Notes: generated by a model from the sequence alone, not told the origin. A stretch of DNA of 64,000 bases from JAKAAZ01 sp963817855 (GCA_963817855.1 CAWFQA010000002.1:806001-870000); one strand, 5' to 3'; shown: positions 16,913 through 25,741, counted from the first letter of the stretch. Numbers and translations are program-made.

Positions 16913-17974
16913 ATGACGGAAAGCTCCTCCACTTTGGCCCATAGATCAGTTCCCCGCCGTATCAAGGGCGCGACCCGGCGAGTTCGCGAACTCGCCTCCA
17001 TTGCGCACGCGTTGGCTTCCACCGGCCACCCCTACATGGCACACATCGTGCCCATGCGGCGCTGCAACCTTTCCTGCACCTACTGCAATGAGTTTGACGA
17101 CATCTCCGAGCCCGTTCCGTTGCCGGAAATGCTTCGCCGCATTGACGACCTTGCCCGGCTGGGCACCAGTGTCATCACCATTTCCGGTGGTGAGCCGCTG
17201 CTGCATCCGGAGCTCGAGCAAATCATCGCCCGCATCCGCCACCATGGCCGCATCGCTGGCATGATTACGAACGGCTATCTGCTGATGCCCGATCGCATCC
17301 AGCGCCTCAATCGCGCCGGTCTCGACCACATGCAAATTTCAATCGACAATGTGCAGCCCGACGAAGTATCGAAAAAGAGCCTCAAGGTGCTCGACAAGAA
17401 ATTGCAGATGCTGGCTGAATATGCCGATTTTCACGTGAACATCAACTCTGTAGTCGGTGGCGGCATCAAGTATCCGCAAGATGCGTTAACGATCGCACGC
17501 CGCGCATTGGAGCTGGGATTTACCTCCACCATCGGCATCATTCATGACGGTGATGGTCAGTTGAAGCCGCTCGGCGGCGAAGAGCGCCGCATTTATTACG
17601 AGGTAAAGAATCTCGGCAAAAAGCATTACTCGCGCTTCAATCATTTTCAGGAAGCCATCGTCAAAGGTGAGCCCAACGATTGGCGCTGTCGTGCGGGAGC
17701 GCGTTATATCTACATCTGCGAAAATGGCCTGGTGCATTATTGCTCGCAACAGCGCGGCTGGCCCGGCACGCCGCTGTCGGAATATCGCCGTCAGGACGTG
17801 CAGCGTGAATTCCTGACTGAGAAAACCTGTGCTCCAAACTGCACCATCTCCTGCGTCCACCAGGTATCGTATATCGACCACTGGCGCACGCCGCAAACTT
17901 CAAAAATTTCCCCCGGCTTACCGCCAACCGGATCCGTACAAGATCCGGAATTGATTCATATTCAGCTCTCGTAA
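16913..17974 (+). CDS. Radical SAM protein with SPASM-like C-terminus
   Basis: The 353-residue product has the radical SAM cluster motif CNLSCTYC near residue 50, followed by ISGGEPLLHPEL and TNGYLL, which bind S-adenosylmethionine. The C-terminal quarter carries further cysteines (WRCRAG, VHYCSQQ, CAPNCTISC) in the style of SPASM or Twitch auxiliary Fe-S domains. It should generate a 5'-deoxyadenosyl radical; the substrate cannot be named. It is 43 bases upstream of a GT87-type glycosyltransferase on the same strand, so both may work on a lipid or glycan. Peptide modification is the other common role for SPASM enzymes, but no precursor peptide gene is visible alongside. Confidence 0.88.
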   Translation: MTESSSTLAHRSVPRRIKGATRRVRELASIAHALASTGHPYMAHIVPMRRCNLSCTYCNEFDDISEPVPLPEMLRRIDDLARLGTSVITISGGEPLLHPELEQIIARIRHHGRIAGMITNGYLLMPDRIQRLNRAGLDHMQISIDNVQPDEVSKKSLKVLDKKLQMLAEYADFHVNINSVVGGGIKYPQDALTIARRALELGFTSTIGIIHDGDGQLKPLGGEERRIYYEVKNLGKKHYSRFNHFQEAIVKGEPNDWRCRAGARYIYICENGLVHYCSQQRGWPGTPLSEYRRQDVQREFLTEKTCAPNCTISCVHQVSYIDHWRTPQTSKISPGLPPTGSVQDPELIHIQLS

Positions 17975-18017
17975 CGCATTGCCCTAGGTACACTCCCAAT
18001 AAGGGCAATGCGCATCC

Positions 18018-19256
18018 ATGAATTCATCTGAAATTCAGACGCCGGCCATCGAGGGTGGCCACCGCCCCGACCCTTGGCTGGACTGGCTGCTCTCGCTGCC
18101 GGTTCTCTGGATTGGGACTGTTCTCGCGTTCCTCTCGGTTGCGGATGGAATTCGCAACAGCATCCTGCATTCGCTCGATTTTCAATGGAGCCCGGCGCGA
18201 TTGCTCGCGCACCACCTCGATCCCTGGGCGACGTATCTCGCGGGCGACCCCGGCCATCGCATCCTGCTGAATCAGGTTCCCAACGACCTGCACGAGCTAT
18301 ACATCGCGATGCTGCCCTTTGGCTATCTGCCGCTCATGCCGGCCAAAATCATTTGGGCGAGCATCAATGTCGCGTTGTTGTTGCTGAGTTGCTGGCTGCT
18401 CGCGCGGTTGTACGAACTGAACGGCCGCAAAATATGGTTGTTTACGCTGCTGGTGCTGACCAGCACATCCGCGCGAGTGACTATTGGGAATGGCCAGATC
18501 ACGGCGCTGGTGCTGGTATCGCTGGCTTTGTGGGCTGTCGCGCAAACTTCCCGCTCGCGCGGACTGCTTCTTGGAGTTGCATGGGCCAAATATAGTGTTC
18601 CACCTGTGCTGGCCGCGTTTCTGCTGCTGCGTCGTCGCTGGCGCTTATCGTTCTATTCACTGCTGCCACCCGTGGCAGGATCTTTGTTCATTTACGCATG
18701 GCTGCGCACGCCTTTCTGGACGCTGCTGCTGGAACCCTTCCGCACTTCTACAAACAATGTCTCCCCCGGGCTGGCTAACATCATGGCAGTCAGCGAAATC
18801 GCCCTGCGGCATCCGCCGCTGTTTCGTCCGGCGCCCGACGCTTTCTACCTGGCACCCGTAGCTGGATGGGTGGCTGCTCTTCCCTACCTCTGCGGAATCG
18901 CACTGGCCATTGGAATCGCCATGTACTTCCTCGTACGCGCCAAACAGGTTGACGGTCGCGTACTCATGGCATGCCTCACAACCGCCTGTCTGCTCTGCTT
19001 CAAGCATCAGATCTACGATTTTCTTTTCCTGATGTTTCCGCTCGGCGTCGCTCTGCGGGCGGAGAGCAACGCCGCCCGCAATTGGCTGCTCGGGCTGATT
19101 GCCTATTTCTGGTATGGCGAGAGGCTGCTCCACATTCGGCGTTGGGAATTCTGGCCGGCACTCGTCATCGTCAGCTTCTTTTTATTGTTGGCGCTCATCG
19201 CCGCAACCTGGAAGCAGCGCGACCACCTGCGCTGGAAGACTGATTGGCAGCTATAA
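18018..19256 (+). CDS. Membrane glycosyltransferase, GT87/DUF2029-like
   Basis: The 412-residue polytopic protein has about ten hydrophobic segments. An acidic-residue-containing loop follows the first helix (LDPWATYLAGDPG), and the next loop (LYIAMLPFGYLPLM) has the layout of the DUF2029/GT87 polyprenyl-phosphate-dependent mannosyltransferase family. Such enzymes add hexoses to lipid-linked glycans on the outer face of the inner membrane. The assignment rests on topology and general resemblance rather than a single diagnostic motif. It is probably co-transcribed with the radical SAM gene upstream. It converges on the minus-strand sulfur-carrier operon, with only 46 bases between. Confidence 0.7.
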   Translation: MNSSEIQTPAIEGGHRPDPWLDWLLSLPVLWIGTVLAFLSVADGIRNSILHSLDFQWSPARLLAHHLDPWATYLAGDPGHRILLNQVPNDLHELYIAMLPFGYLPLMPAKIIWASINVALLLLSCWLLARLYELNGRKIWLFTLLVLTSTSARVTIGNGQITALVLVSLALWAVAQTSRSRGLLLGVAWAKYSVPPVLAAFLLLRRRWRLSFYSLLPPVAGSLFIYAWLRTPFWTLLLEPFRTSTNNVSPGLANIMAVSEIALRHPPLFRPAPDAFYLAPVAGWVAALPYLCGIALAIGIAMYFLVRAKQVDGRVLMACLTTACLLCFKHQIYDFLFLMFPLGVALRAESNAARNWLLGLIAYFWYGERLLHIRRWEFWPALVIVSFFLLLALIAATWKQRDHLRWKTDWQL

Positions 19257-19302
19257 GGTGCCCGAATGCCCGAAAGTACAAGCGGCTAGGACGCTCAGCC
19301 TT

Positions 19303-20751
19303 TTAGTACTTCGGCACTTTCGGATCTATTTTTTCAGACCATGCCAGAATGCCGCCGGCAAGGTTGTGCACCTTCTCAAATCCGCTCTGTGCCAGAAACT
19401 CCGCTGCCATCTGGCTGCGGCCTCCCACTTTGCATTGCACAACAATTTCCTGCTTAGGGTCCAGCTCTCGTACTCTCTTTGGCAGATCGTTCAACGGGAT
19501 CAGGTGTCCTCCCATCTGCGCGATAGCGAATTCGTACGGTTCGCGCACATCCAGCAGGAACAAGTCTTCTCCTGCATCCCTGCGCCGCTTCAGTTCCTCC
19601 GGCTGCATCTGCGGAATCCCATTCACCAGCGCAGCGGGTGCGGCGGACTTGGACGGCAACCCGCAGAATTGCTCGTAATCAATCAACGTGGTGATCGTCG
19701 CATCTGTCCCGCACACCGGGCACTCGGGATTCTTGTGGAGTTTCAATTCACGAAATCGCATGGCCAGCGCATCGACCAGCAGCAAGCGCCCCACCAACAA
19801 TTCGCCCGCACCCAGAATCAGCTTGATGACTTCCGTCGCCTGGATGATTCCCAGCAGGCCCGGGAGAATGCCAAGTACCCCACCTTCCGCGCATGAAGGA
19901 ACGAGGCCCGGAGGTGGCGGCTCAGGATACAGGCAGCGATAGCATGGACCTTCCTCCGTGCCAAACACGCTCGCCTGCCCTTCAAAGCGAAAGATGGAAG
20001 CGTAGGCGTTCGGTTTACCAGACAGCACACACGCATCGTTCACCAGATAGCGGGTTGGAAAATTGTCGGTGCCATCGGCGATGATGTCAAAATTTTTGAA
20101 AATCTCAAGCGCATTCTCGCTGCTAAGGCGCGCAGGAAACTTCACGATGTGGACGTTGGGATTGATGGCCTTCAGCGAGTCTTCCGCGGAATCGAGCTTT
20201 GGCCGGCCGATGTCGTTGGTGCCATGAATCACTTGGCGCTGCAGGTTGCTGGCCTCAACCACATCAAAATCCACGATTCCCAGCGTACCGACACCCGCCG
20301 CTGCCAAATACATGGTCAACGGCGCGCCCAATCCACCCGCACCGATACACAATACGCGCGCCGCCTTCAGTTTCAGCTGACCTTGTTCGCCCACTTCGGG
20401 CAGAATCAAGTGTCGCGAATATCGCGCCATCTCTTCTGGAGTCAACACGTCTGCGGGACTTGAGGTCGCCGCAATGGGGCAGCCTCCTGCGATCGACGGA
20501 ATGATCGACAGCGTATCCGACTCTCTCACGGGCGCATTTTCATTGTGCGCGATATAGCGAATATCTTCGTCGTTCAGATAAACGTTCACAAACGATCGCA
20601 GCTTGCCCTGTTCTGTATAGAGATGCCTGCGTAGTTCTGGAAACTTCGTTGTCAGTGCGGCTAGCGCTTCTGCCACCGTGCTCGCCGCCACTTCAACAAC
20701 TGGCTGCTTCCCCGCATACGCGCGCAACGGAGTTGGAATATGAATCTGCAT
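19303..20751 (-). CDS. Sulfur carrier (CysO/MoaD-like) - MoeB/ThiF adenylyltransferase - rhodanese fusion
   Basis: This 482-residue product has three domains. Residues 1-90 form a MoaD/ThiS/CysO-type ubiquitin fold ending SIIPSIAGG. Residues 100-350 are a MoeB/ThiF E1-like adenylyltransferase: CIGAGGLGAP nucleotide loop, ADGTDNFPTR, the zinc pairs CYRC and CPVC, and SCAEGGVLG with the catalytic Cys region. Residues 375-480 are a rhodanese with the active-site loop CKVGGRS. The last two correspond to mycobacterial MoeZ, which activates and sulfurates CysO. Fusion of carrier to activator buries the C-terminal Gly-Gly that must be free for adenylation, and the next residue is Cys91. The operon partners are a JAMM protease and CysM. 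Confidence 0.92.
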   Translation of the reverse strand: MQIHIPTPLRAYAGKQPVVEVAASTVAEALAALTTKFPELRRHLYTEQGKLRSFVNVYLNDEDIRYIAHNENAPVRESDTLSIIPSIAGGCPIAATSSPADVLTPEEMARYSRHLILPEVGEQGQLKLKAARVLCIGAGGLGAPLTMYLAAAGVGTLGIVDFDVVEASNLQRQVIHGTNDIGRPKLDSAEDSLKAINPNVHIVKFPARLSSENALEIFKNFDIIADGTDNFPTRYLVNDACVLSGKPNAYASIFRFEGQASVFGTEEGPCYRCLYPEPPPPGLVPSCAEGGVLGILPGLLGIIQATEVIKLILGAGELLVGRLLLVDALAMRFRELKLHKNPECPVCGTDATITTLIDYEQFCGLPSKSAAPAALVNGIPQMQPEELKRRRDAGEDLFLLDVREPYEFAIAQMGGHLIPLNDLPKRVRELDPKQEIVVQCKVGGRSQMAAEFLAQSGFEKVHNLAGGILAWSEKIDPKVPKY

Positions 20752-20807
20752 GATGCAATCCTCGCATGTCTCTAAAATTTATTGGGTGGATGGGACTGGC
20801 CGGTAAA

Positions 20808-21290
20808 TTATCGGGCACCAATCTCAGTCGCTACATCGATTGCCTGTCGTTCAAGGCGTTTATCTTCCTCGCCCGTTCCGACCAGCAGAAAGCAGTTCGT
20901 CTCCATGGCCCGACATCGCACGGCATCTCCAGCGCCGCCGGCGAGACTTCCAGCCACCCTGGTAATGACATAGGAACACCCAATCCAATGGGCCTCTTCC
21001 AGGTCCGTCTTCGACCACTCCGCAGGATGGTCGGGATGCGAATGATAAAAGCCAACGACATCCAGTCCGCGATGCCTCGCCTGTTGCTGGATGCGGATCA
21101 GTTCCTGCGGCGCGATCTGATATCGGTTGTGAGCAGAATCAGATCGCGTATTCTGTGTCGGCACCACATCGATTACCGCGTTGCCCTCTTCTTCCATGTG
21201 ACCCAGCAGCACACCGCAGCATTCATTTGGATAGGTCTCTTCCCCATGTCGGCGAATCACGTCGAATTTTATCTGCGCCATGCGCAACAT
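20808..21290 (-). CDS. mec: JAMM-domain metalloprotease (Mec-type)
   Basis: The 160-residue protein carries the complete JAMM/MPN+ signature: an early Glu in YPNECCGVLLG, then HSHPDHPAEWSKTD (His-x-His, Ser and Asp zinc/catalytic set). In Mycobacterium tuberculosis, Mec cleaves cysteine from the CysO-Cys adduct after the carrier Gly-Gly. Here it lies between the cysteine synthase gene and the CysO-containing fusion gene, exactly the partners expected. A longer frame starting at 21311 would overlap cysM, but GGGAG lies four bases before the ATG at 21290, leaving an 8-base gap after the cysM stop. Function by family and context is strong; processing of the fusion protein is inferred. Confidence 0.88.
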   Translation of the reverse strand: MLRMAQIKFDVIRRHGEETYPNECCGVLLGHMEEEGNAVIDVVPTQNTRSDSAHNRYQIAPQELIRIQQQARHRGLDVVGFYHSHPDHPAEWSKTDLEEAHWIGCSYVITRVAGSLAGGAGDAVRCRAMETNCFLLVGTGEEDKRLERQAIDVATEIGAR

Positions 21291-21298
21291 CGCGCTCC

Positions 21299-22267
21299 CT
21301 ATTCCTGCCAAAACCGTTCACTCAAATATTTATCGGCGCCATCGCACAATACGGTTACGATCACGGCTTTCTCATTTCTCTCCGCACACTCTTCCGCGAT
21401 TTGCCTTGAGCCCGCTACAGCAGCGGCGGCCGAAATGCCAACCATCAAGCCATTCTCGCGCGCCAGCCGCCTCGCCATCGCATAAGCGGCTTCGGTCTCA
21501 ATCTCCATTTTGCGGTCGGCAAGATGCGCGTCGTAAATTCGCGGCACCATTGCGGTCTCCATGTGCTTCAGGCCTTCCAAACCGTTGAATGGGGAATCCG
21601 GCTCCAACGAAATACATTGAACCCGCGGATTCAATTCTTTCAGACGGCGTGTCGTTCCCACAAACGTCCCACTTGTTCCTAGTCCAGCAATAAAATGCGT
21701 CACTCGACCTTCGGTCTGCTTCCAGATTTCATTCGCCGTGGTTTGATAATGCGCGCGCCAGTTATTGTCGTTTGAATATTGGTCGGCGTACCAATACATT
21801 TCTGGATAGTTCGATGCCGTGTCTCGCGCCTTGCAAATCGCACCATCGGTGCCGTCCGCGGGGTCGGTCCAAAGAATCTCCACTCCGTAGGCCGCCAAAA
21901 TCTTCTTGCGTTCCGGCGATACGTTCGACGGCATCACCAGTGTGACCGGAAATCCCAACGCCGCACCGAGCATCGCGTAGGCAATTCCGGTATTGCCGCT
22001 GGTCGCGTCGAGCAGGTGGGTCTTCTTGCCGGGCCCGATCAGTCCGCGCTCGATCCCGTCCAGTACGATCGCTTTCGCCGCCCGATCTTTGACCGAACCG
22101 CTGGGATTGGTCCACTCCGCTTTTCCCAGCACCGCGACGTCACGAATGCGATCATCGAATCCGTCGATGCGGATCAGAGGCGTATTGCCGACGCAATCCA
22201 ATATGCCGCTCCCCAATGGGGGCCGCACATTGACATCTCGTGTTTGAGATTCGTCCGTCGTCAGCAT
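21299..22267 (-). CDS. cysM: Cysteine synthase, CysM-type (probably O-phosphoserine sulfhydrylase)
   Basis: The 322-residue fold-type II PLP enzyme has NTPLIRI, the PLP-lysine motif in NPSGSVKDRAA, the substrate loop TSGNTGIAYA, and the phosphate-binding GLGTSGTFVGTTRRL. It heads the operon cysM-mec-carrier fusion. In mycobacteria this gene set uses CysO thiocarboxylate as sulfur donor and O-phosphoserine as acceptor; I infer the same chemistry here from the neighbours. Choice between O-acetylserine and O-phosphoserine cannot be proved by eye. The upstream 123 bases, shared with a divergent small gene, hold the promoter. Confidence 0.92.
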   Translation of the reverse strand: MLTTDESQTRDVNVRPPLGSGILDCVGNTPLIRIDGFDDRIRDVAVLGKAEWTNPSGSVKDRAAKAIVLDGIERGLIGPGKKTHLLDATSGNTGIAYAMLGAALGFPVTLVMPSNVSPERKKILAAYGVEILWTDPADGTDGAICKARDTASNYPEMYWYADQYSNDNNWRAHYQTTANEIWKQTEGRVTHFIAGLGTSGTFVGTTRRLKELNPRVQCISLEPDSPFNGLEGLKHMETAMVPRIYDAHLADRKMEIETEAAYAMARRLARENGLMVGISAAAAVAGSRQIAEECAERNEKAVIVTVLCDGADKYLSERFWQE

Positions 22268-22390
22268 GCGAGCAGTCCGTTAATTTCGTCACGATATACT
22301 AAAAGGGTTGAATTAGCGAAGGTACGTCGCAACTGCGACTTCACGCTGCGCAACCCTACATTCGAAAACGAACATCCAGCCGATATTCCT

Positions 22391-22828
22391 ATGAGAAAGA
22401 AAACAAGTGCCCCGGTCAACACGTTCGAGAGTGCAATCGGCTACTTTCGCTCCCATCAGTTTGATGTCGCGGACACGCCTGGAGTCGCAAATCAGGTACA
22501 GGTCCGCAAATATGGCTGTGGCGCGGTGCTGGCAAAAACGCCAGACGGCGGCGCGGCCTACGTGACCCGACCGGGCTGCATCATTGGCGGCGAAATTTCT
22601 CTCGTCGTCGACCGCGGCTATCAAAAATTCCTGCGAACTAACAAGTTAGAAGTCGCTGCAACTGCTGCCCATCTGCATGACCTGCACGCGTTCGATGAAG
22701 AACTGTGCGAGGCGATCGGAACTCCCGACTACTACAATCTGGCGTTAGGCACAGTTAGTGATTTGTACCTCTATGACCGCCTCAAAGGCCGAGAAGCGGC
22801 TCCAAAACCAGGGACGGACACGCACTAG
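22391..22828 (+). CDS. Small conserved protein of unknown function
   Basis: The 145-residue product has no signal peptide or membrane segment. It reads like a compact soluble protein: a middle part with AAYVTRPGCIIGGEISLVVDRGYQKF and an acidic helical part LHDLHAFDEELCEAIG. I recognise no family. It is transcribed divergently from the cysM operon, sharing a 123-base promoter region, and ends 29 bases before the convergent rsmI gene. The reading frame is also open far upstream on the antisense of cysM, but the ATG at 22391 is the first start that lies outside that gene. Confidence 0.65.
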   Translation: MRKKTSAPVNTFESAIGYFRSHQFDVADTPGVANQVQVRKYGCGAVLAKTPDGGAAYVTRPGCIIGGEISLVVDRGYQKFLRTNKLEVAATAAHLHDLHAFDEELCEAIGTPDYYNLALGTVSDLYLYDRLKGREAAPKPGTDTH

Positions 22829-22857
22829 TCTCGGCCACCTCAGGTTCCGAGAGTTTT

Positions 22858-23778
22858 TTATTTGCGGCGCCGCGGTTCGCGCTGCCACTCTCGATAGACT
22901 TCGCTTTTTGACACTCCGCGGTCGCGCGCAACACGTTTCAGCGCGGTCTGCTCGTTCAATCCCTGCCCAAGATACAGGGCCATGGCGCTGCGAAGATCGC
23001 TCTCGTGCGCCGCGCCTGTAGCTGCCGACTCAACCGGACTGGCTCCGGCCACCAGCAATGTCATCTCGCCGCGCAACAATTCTTTACCGGCACAGATGGC
23101 TTCCAACTCCTGCAATGTCCCACGCAAAAACTCTTCGTGGATCTTGGTGATCTCTCGCGCCAGAACGGCTCGCCGCTCGGCCCCAAATACCTGAATTGCG
23201 TCCCGTAGCGATTCCACCATGCGATGCGGTGCTTCATAGAAAATCAAGGTGGCTCGTTCGGTACGCAACTTTTCGAGAAAATTGCGCCGTTCCCCAGTAC
23301 GCCGTGGAGGAAATCCAACGAACAGAAACGATGCCGTATCGAGTCCCGAGGCGGCAAGCGCAGATACCACCGCCGACGCTCCCGGAATCGGTATCACTGG
23401 AATTCCGGCGGCCACCGCCGACGCGACCAGGTATTCTCCGGGATCGGAAATTCCTGGCATGCCAGCATCCGATACCAAAGCAACGCGCGCCCCGCTCTTT
23501 AGTTCCGCGATCAACTCTTCTGCGCGCTGGCGTTCGTTATGCGCATGGCAACTCACCGTCGGCACGGCAATGCCAAAATGCGAAAGCAGCTTCTGCGTCT
23601 GGCGTGTGTCCTCGCAAGCGACTCGATCGACACTGCGCAAAACTCGCAACGCCCGCAGGGTAATGTCTTCCAGGTTTCCAATCGGGGTTGCCACAATGTA
23701 CAGGCCCGGCGAAAGCGGTTTTGCCGCCCCGCTCTCCGCGTTCAAAAGCTCCACTGGGTCGCGCGTGCCTCTGGCCAT
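22858..23778 (-). CDS. rsmI: 16S rRNA (cytidine1402-2'-O)-methyltransferase
   Basis: The 306-residue protein has the tetrapyrrole-methylase fold of RsmI: YIVATPIGNLEDITLRAL at the start, VACEDTRQTQKLL, ALVSDAGMPGISDPG and the EAPHRMVESL helix. RsmI methylates the ribose of C1402 in the decoding centre using S-adenosylmethionine. Length is normal (slightly long at the C-terminus, which is basic). It follows the site-2-protease-like gene on the same strand with 7 bases between, so they are probably co-transcribed. Confidence 0.94.
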   Translation of the reverse strand: MARGTRDPVELLNAESGAAKPLSPGLYIVATPIGNLEDITLRALRVLRSVDRVACEDTRQTQKLLSHFGIAVPTVSCHAHNERQRAEELIAELKSGARVALVSDAGMPGISDPGEYLVASAVAAGIPVIPIPGASAVVSALAASGLDTASFLFVGFPPRRTGERRNFLEKLRTERATLIFYEAPHRMVESLRDAIQVFGAERRAVLAREITKIHEEFLRGTLQELEAICAGKELLRGEMTLLVAGASPVESAATGAAHESDLRSAMALYLGQGLNEQTALKRVARDRGVSKSEVYREWQREPRRRK

Positions 23779-23785
23779 CTACGTC

Positions 23786-24895
23786 TCAACTGGACTGCTG
23801 TTGCAGTCGTCGGCTTTCGGCCAGCAGTCCCATGCTGTGCATCAGGTTTTGCAGCGTCACGATGCCAACAATCTGTTCGCCATCCAACACCGGAACCAGA
23901 GGCAAGCCGCGGCCCGCATTGATGCGGCGAAACGTGACGCCCAGGGAATCTTCCGGCTGCGCCACCTGGAACCCGCGCGACATGATCGACTGCACGTAGC
24001 CGTTGCCGTCCATTTGCAGCGTCTCAACAATCCGCTGCCGTGAAACCACGCCTACCAGCAGCCCACCCCGCACCACTGGAAAATCATCCTGCAGATTATG
24101 AATGGATTTGTGGACCGCGTCTTCTAATGTGTCCGAGGCGGAAAGACAAGCAAAATCCGTCAGCATAATGTCGCGCATCCGCACCGTATCCACAACGGAT
24201 TGAAAAACCATTCCCTGGTCCTCCAACTGCGCGCCCACAAAAATGAAAAAGCCCGCCAACAGCAACCATGGACTTTGCAGAATCACGCCCGCCACAAATA
24301 ACGCCAAGGCAATCGCCTGGCCGATTCCAGATGCGGCGCGCGTTCCCTTCAAAGCTCCCTGGGCCCTCGAGAAATTGCCACGCACCAATCTGCCAGCATC
24401 CAGTGGGTAGGCGGGGAGCAGGTTGACGACCGCCAGGAAAATGTTCAGCCAGAATGCGCTACGCAGCAAGTGCTGAGCGCTAACCCAAGGTTTCGCCATG
24501 ATGGAAACGCTTGGCGAAACTCCCACGATAAAACCCAGCAAGACGAACGCCGCCACGAAATTTGTGATCGGTCCGACCATCGCCAAGGCGACTTGGGCGC
24601 TTCCTTCCGAGGCATGCTCCGCAGACTCAGGCGTCGCGTAGGAGGGTAGCCCGCCGATCGGCAGCAGCAACAGACTGCGCATTTCCAGACCGTGATAAGC
24701 GCAAACGAAAGCCCGGGCAATTTCGCGTAATCCAACGATTCCCAGCAGCAACAACCACAGGGAGACGCCCCGAATGGCCGCCATGCCGCTCATCCCGGTG
24801 TACAGCAGAGAGAGACCCAGCAATAGCGCGAAGAAAAAGTGCAGGCGAACTTCAACCCCCAGCAAACGCCCCATCGGGATGGACCAACCGCGCAT
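23786..24895 (-). CDS. Site-2-protease-like membrane protein with two CBS domains, active site lost
   Basis: This 369-residue protein has the architecture of Rip3-type site-2 proteases (peptidase M50B): about six membrane helices, then two CBS domains (about 230-360, with MRDIMLTDFACLSASDTLEDA and MSRGFQVAQPEDSLG). The first zinc motif, normally HExxH, reads REIAR at residues 57-61, so both zinc histidines are Arg. The second motif is kept as NLLPAYPLDAGRLVRG, with Asp166. The change is read directly from the codons CGC GAA ATT GCC CGG. The protein is probably a non-proteolytic relative that binds membrane proteins or nucleotides. It precedes rsmI in an apparent operon. Confidence 0.88.
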   Translation of the reverse strand: MRGWSIPMGRLLGVEVRLHFFFALLLGLSLLYTGMSGMAAIRGVSLWLLLLGIVGLREIARAFVCAYHGLEMRSLLLLPIGGLPSYATPESAEHASEGSAQVALAMVGPITNFVAAFVLLGFIVGVSPSVSIMAKPWVSAQHLLRSAFWLNIFLAVVNLLPAYPLDAGRLVRGNFSRAQGALKGTRAASGIGQAIALALFVAGVILQSPWLLLAGFFIFVGAQLEDQGMVFQSVVDTVRMRDIMLTDFACLSASDTLEDAVHKSIHNLQDDFPVVRGGLLVGVVSRQRIVETLQMDGNGYVQSIMSRGFQVAQPEDSLGVTFRRINAGRGLPLVPVLDGEQIVGIVTLQNLMHSMGLLAESRRLQQQSS

Positions 24896-25031
24896 GTCGA
24901 AGCCTCTCCAGTATTGTAGATGGAGTTACCCGTACCCTCTCCGCCGGGAACAGTCGAAGGTCACGAAAGGCCACTGCGGCCCGGGCGAATTTTATGTCGA
25001 AGCGTACGAAAGCAACCTCGATACTGAATCC

Positions 25032-25622
25032 ATGCGCGTGATCGCAGGCAAATTCCGCTCGCAACCGATTGTCTCACCAAAGGGCAGAGACACTCGTCCG
25101 ACCAGCGATCGGCTGCGCGAAACCCTGTTCAACGTGATCGCTCCCCACATTCAGGACGCCATTTTTGCCGACTTGTTTGCTGGCACCGGTGCCGTGGGAA
25201 TTGAGGCCATCAGCCGTGGCGCGCGCCAGGTCTACTTTGCGGAGAACGCCAAAGTTCCTCTTGCAACCTTGCGCCAAAACCTCGACCGCCTCGTAATCCG
25301 CGATCAGGCCATTGTGGAGCCCGCGGGCGTCATGCCCCTGCTGCGGCGACTGTTGCGTCAGAAAATTAACTTGGATCTGATATTCCTTGACCCACCTTAT
25401 AAAGACCAGCTAGCGTATGAGACAGTCCTCAGGTTTCTGGCAGAGCACCCAATTCTTCAAGCGGATGCGATTGTGGTCGTGGAGCATTCTCGACGCTTTT
25501 TCTTGCCAAGCCTGAACAATCAATTGCAGCCTTATCGCCGCATCGAACAAGGCGAAGCAGCGCTAACCTTCTTTTGTTGCAATACAAAGGCAGCACCGCA
25601 TCCCTCTGCTGAGGGCGATTAA
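25032..25622 (+). CDS. rsmD: 16S rRNA (guanine966-N2)-methyltransferase
   Basis: The 196-residue product starts MRVIAGKFRSQPIVSP, typical of RsmD. It continues with RPTSDRLRETLFNVI, the SAM-binding DLFAGTGAVGIEAISRGA and the catalytic LIFLDPPYKD (DPPY motif). It methylates G966 of 16S rRNA during 30S assembly. The frame is open further upstream, but this ATG matches the family start. It is transcribed divergently from the site-2-protease-like gene and stands alone, with 174 bases to the next gene. Confidence 0.94.
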   Translation: MRVIAGKFRSQPIVSPKGRDTRPTSDRLRETLFNVIAPHIQDAIFADLFAGTGAVGIEAISRGARQVYFAENAKVPLATLRQNLDRLVIRDQAIVEPAGVMPLLRRLLRQKINLDLIFLDPPYKDQLAYETVLRFLAEHPILQADAIVVVEHSRRFFLPSLNNQLQPYRRIEQGEAALTFFCCNTKAAPHPSAEGD

Positions 25623-25674
25623 AGAACTTATCACACATCTTGATTTCTCATTTTGGAACCCTGTAAGTTACCCG

Positions 25675-25741
25675 GGTTACCGGGACATAACTAAAGTGCG
25701 GTAACCGTATTCCTTGTTATGGTATAGGTAGCCCGCTACCT
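25675..25741. promoter_or_regulatory. Two inverted repeats upstream of an exported protein gene
   Basis: GGTTACCG (25675-25682) pairs with CGGTAACC (25699-25706), and AGGTAGC (25726-25732) with GCTACCT (25735-25741). They lie 56-120 bases before the ATG at 25797. They could be operators or leader hairpins. No known riboswitch pattern is recognised. Confidence 0.3.
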
